This document shows, in pieces, positions 21,204 through 22,364 of a stretch of DNA of 22,364 nucleotides. The translations under genes were made by a program, and so were the position numbers. How positions within the stretch are numbered: position 1 is the stretch's first letter; every line of letters starts with the position of its first letter. Source of the DNA: CAYGUK01 sp964352985 (GTDB lineage: Bacteria > Pseudomonadota > Gammaproteobacteria > JAHCLG01); the NCBI GenBank assembly GCA_964352985.1, contig CAYGUK010000062.1:1-22364 (forward strand), written 5' to 3'. The notes beneath the pieces are model-generated. The model saw only the letters and a program-made list of their open reading frames with translations, searched no databases and had not been told where the DNA came from.

Positions 21204-22364
21204 TCAAAATTTAATACCTTTTAGTAACCGAGCCCATTGCTTATCCTGAGAAGAGGATTCATCCAGTTCTTGAGGTTTCTGTGTTGATTCTATTTGTATC
21301 ATGAGAGCTTCTCTTATTTTTTTAGTAATAATGAATTTATTTCTATCGAAGTCAGTGAATAATTTACTTTGGAGAACATCATTAATTGTGGGTCGGGAAC
21401 CAATGGCGAATGAGGTAAGGCCATGCATAATGCCAATAAGTTCTTTTGCTTTTTTTTCTTTTTCAACAAAAAATTTCGAAAGCTTATATTCTATTAAGTA
21501 ATCATCGACTAAAAGACATTTATAAGTGGAATCTCTATCATTATCTGGCATTTCATCTTGTTTATTAACCTCGCCCAACATTTTAAGCCTCAGTCTCCAC
21601 ATTGGAATCTTAATTTCAAAAAATAAATTAATTAAAACCATACCAAGCGAATAATAATCGATATGTTGTTGTTTTGCGTGAATAGGCGGATCCAACTCAA
21701 AATTAGGATCAATATAGCCATAAGTTCCACAACTACACATTTCGTTCATGTCATTTCCTTTTGTAATAGCATAGCCGAAGTCAATGGGAAATACTTGTAA
21801 TGTCCAGTTCGTTGTATTAATACCTATTACAAAATTCTCTGGTTTTATATCTCTGTGCAAAATGCCATATTTATGTAGTATTTGAATGCTTTTAAAAATA
21901 TCGTAAATAATGGCTAAAGCTAACTCGTAGAAGTTTTCATTTCCATTTCTGATGAAAGAAATAATATCTGCTAAATTACATTTAGTATTCATCGCTTTTT
22001 CATGCGGTCTCATCCAAAGCATATATAAGTTGTGATTTTCAAACTTAGGATTTAACGTTGCATACGACATAAAATATTTTTTCTCGTCATCTTTTAAATG
22101 TTGATGCAAATACGCGTAAATTTTCATCTCAAAATAGTAATCTTCTATTGCTTCTCTATCCTCTCTACAAAGCTTATTAATCGCTTCTTTAAAATAAAGA
22201 AGCTTAACGATATATTCTAAATTATCGATAGGACCAGCTTGTAATATAAGCATCATTGATTTTCGAAATATAATAGAATAATTCTTCATCAAGCGTTGAG
22301 CTTCGGGTAGCTTAAGTGGCTCTTCCGCTTCTCTTTTTACTTCCTCTTCATCTTGAGGATGACG
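21204..22364 (-). CDS. Eukaryotic-like Ser/Thr protein kinase, 5' end outside the window
   Basis: The reading frame is open to the right edge (24 further codons upstream of the TTG at 22292), so the start lies outside and at least 386 residues are coded. Numbered from the 22292 codon, YIVKLLYF (Lys30) may be the ATP-anchoring strand and FEMKIYAYL (Glu55) the C helix. HRDIKPENF (146-154) is a perfect catalytic loop with Asp148, Lys150 and Asn153. IDFG (170-173) is the metal-binding DFG, and GTYGYIDPNF matches the activation-segment end with APE changed to DPN. DYYSLGMVL follows. These residues predict an active kinase. No transmembrane helix or PASTA domain is seen, unlike bacterial housekeeping kinases, which fits an effector or an acquired eukaryotic gene. 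The visible upstream part is Glu-rich. The glycine loop is not clear. Confidence 0.88.
   Translation of the reverse strand, partial: RHPQDEEEVKREAEEPLKLPEAQRLMKNYSIIFRKSMMLILQAGPIDNLEYIVKLLYFKEAINKLCREDREAIEDYYFEMKIYAYLHQHLKDDEKKYFMSYATLNPKFENHNLYMLWMRPHEKAMNTKCNLADIISFIRNGNENFYELALAIIYDIFKSIQILHKYGILHRDIKPENFVIGINTTNWTLQVFPIDFGYAITKGNDMNEMCSCGTYGYIDPNFELDPPIHAKQQHIDYYSLGMVLINLFFEIKIPMWRLRLKMLGEVNKQDEMPDNDRDSTYKCLLVDDYLIEYKLSKFFVEKEKKAKELIGIMHGLTSFAIGSRPTINDVLQSKLFTDFDRNKFIITKKIREALMIQIESTQKPQELDESSSQDKQWARLLKGIKF

Overview
The window is AT-rich gammaproteobacterial DNA that mixes conserved housekeeping genes with long orphan genes and genes of eukaryotic flavour. These include a Ser/Thr-kinase-like protein with an HRD...DFG core, a small protein ending in a CaaX-type cysteine motif, and proteins with basic nuclear-localisation-like patches. 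Together with small phagosomal-style MFS transporters, this points to an intracellular member of the Legionellales (a Legionella, Coxiella or Berkiella type of organism). That assignment is an inference from content; no species marker such as rRNA is present.

Layout: (1) 1-412 is non-coding and carries the first copy of a ~175 bp palindromic repeat. (2) 413-3752, plus strand: an MFS transporter, a small GNAT-like orphan and a 382-residue orphan, with clear terminators after the last two. (3) 3812-8499, minus strand: thyA followed by a two-CBS-domain gene, a 570-residue helical orphan and a sugar-porter MFS transporter. (4) 8662-9698, plus strand: folB overlapping an alpha/beta hydrolase, followed by the second repeat copy. 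(5) 10117-11853: a 578-residue orphan with a basic/acidic tail. (6) 12131-18746: a tightly packed eight-gene operon for acyl-chain synthesis and transfer. (7) 18836-19606: an outer-membrane beta-barrel protein. (8) 19646 to the right edge, minus strand: a coiled-coil protein with a basic patch, the CaaX protein and a kinase cut by the window edge.

The operon is the most notable system. It encodes, in order, a FabL-type enoyl-ACP reductase, a FabG-type ketoreductase, an enlarged acyl carrier protein, a double-hotdog dehydratase, a complete FabF-type ketosynthase, a second ketosynthase whose active-site Cys has become Gly (a chain-length-factor-like partner), an AcpS phosphopantetheinyl transferase and an LpxL/HtrB-family acyltransferase. 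Apart from the malonyl-CoA:ACP transacylase it has every step needed to elongate and fully reduce an acyl chain on its own carrier, activate that carrier and transfer the product. The last three junctions are gene overlaps. I infer that it makes a dedicated, probably long or unusual, acyl chain for lipid A or another envelope lipid. The logic resembles rhizobial acpXL-fabZXL-fabF-lpxXL clusters and, more distantly, aryl polyene clusters. The dehydratase appears to have split its catalytic His and Glu between its two halves.

The orphan proteins are candidates for secreted effectors only by context and composition. No secretion genes are in the window.
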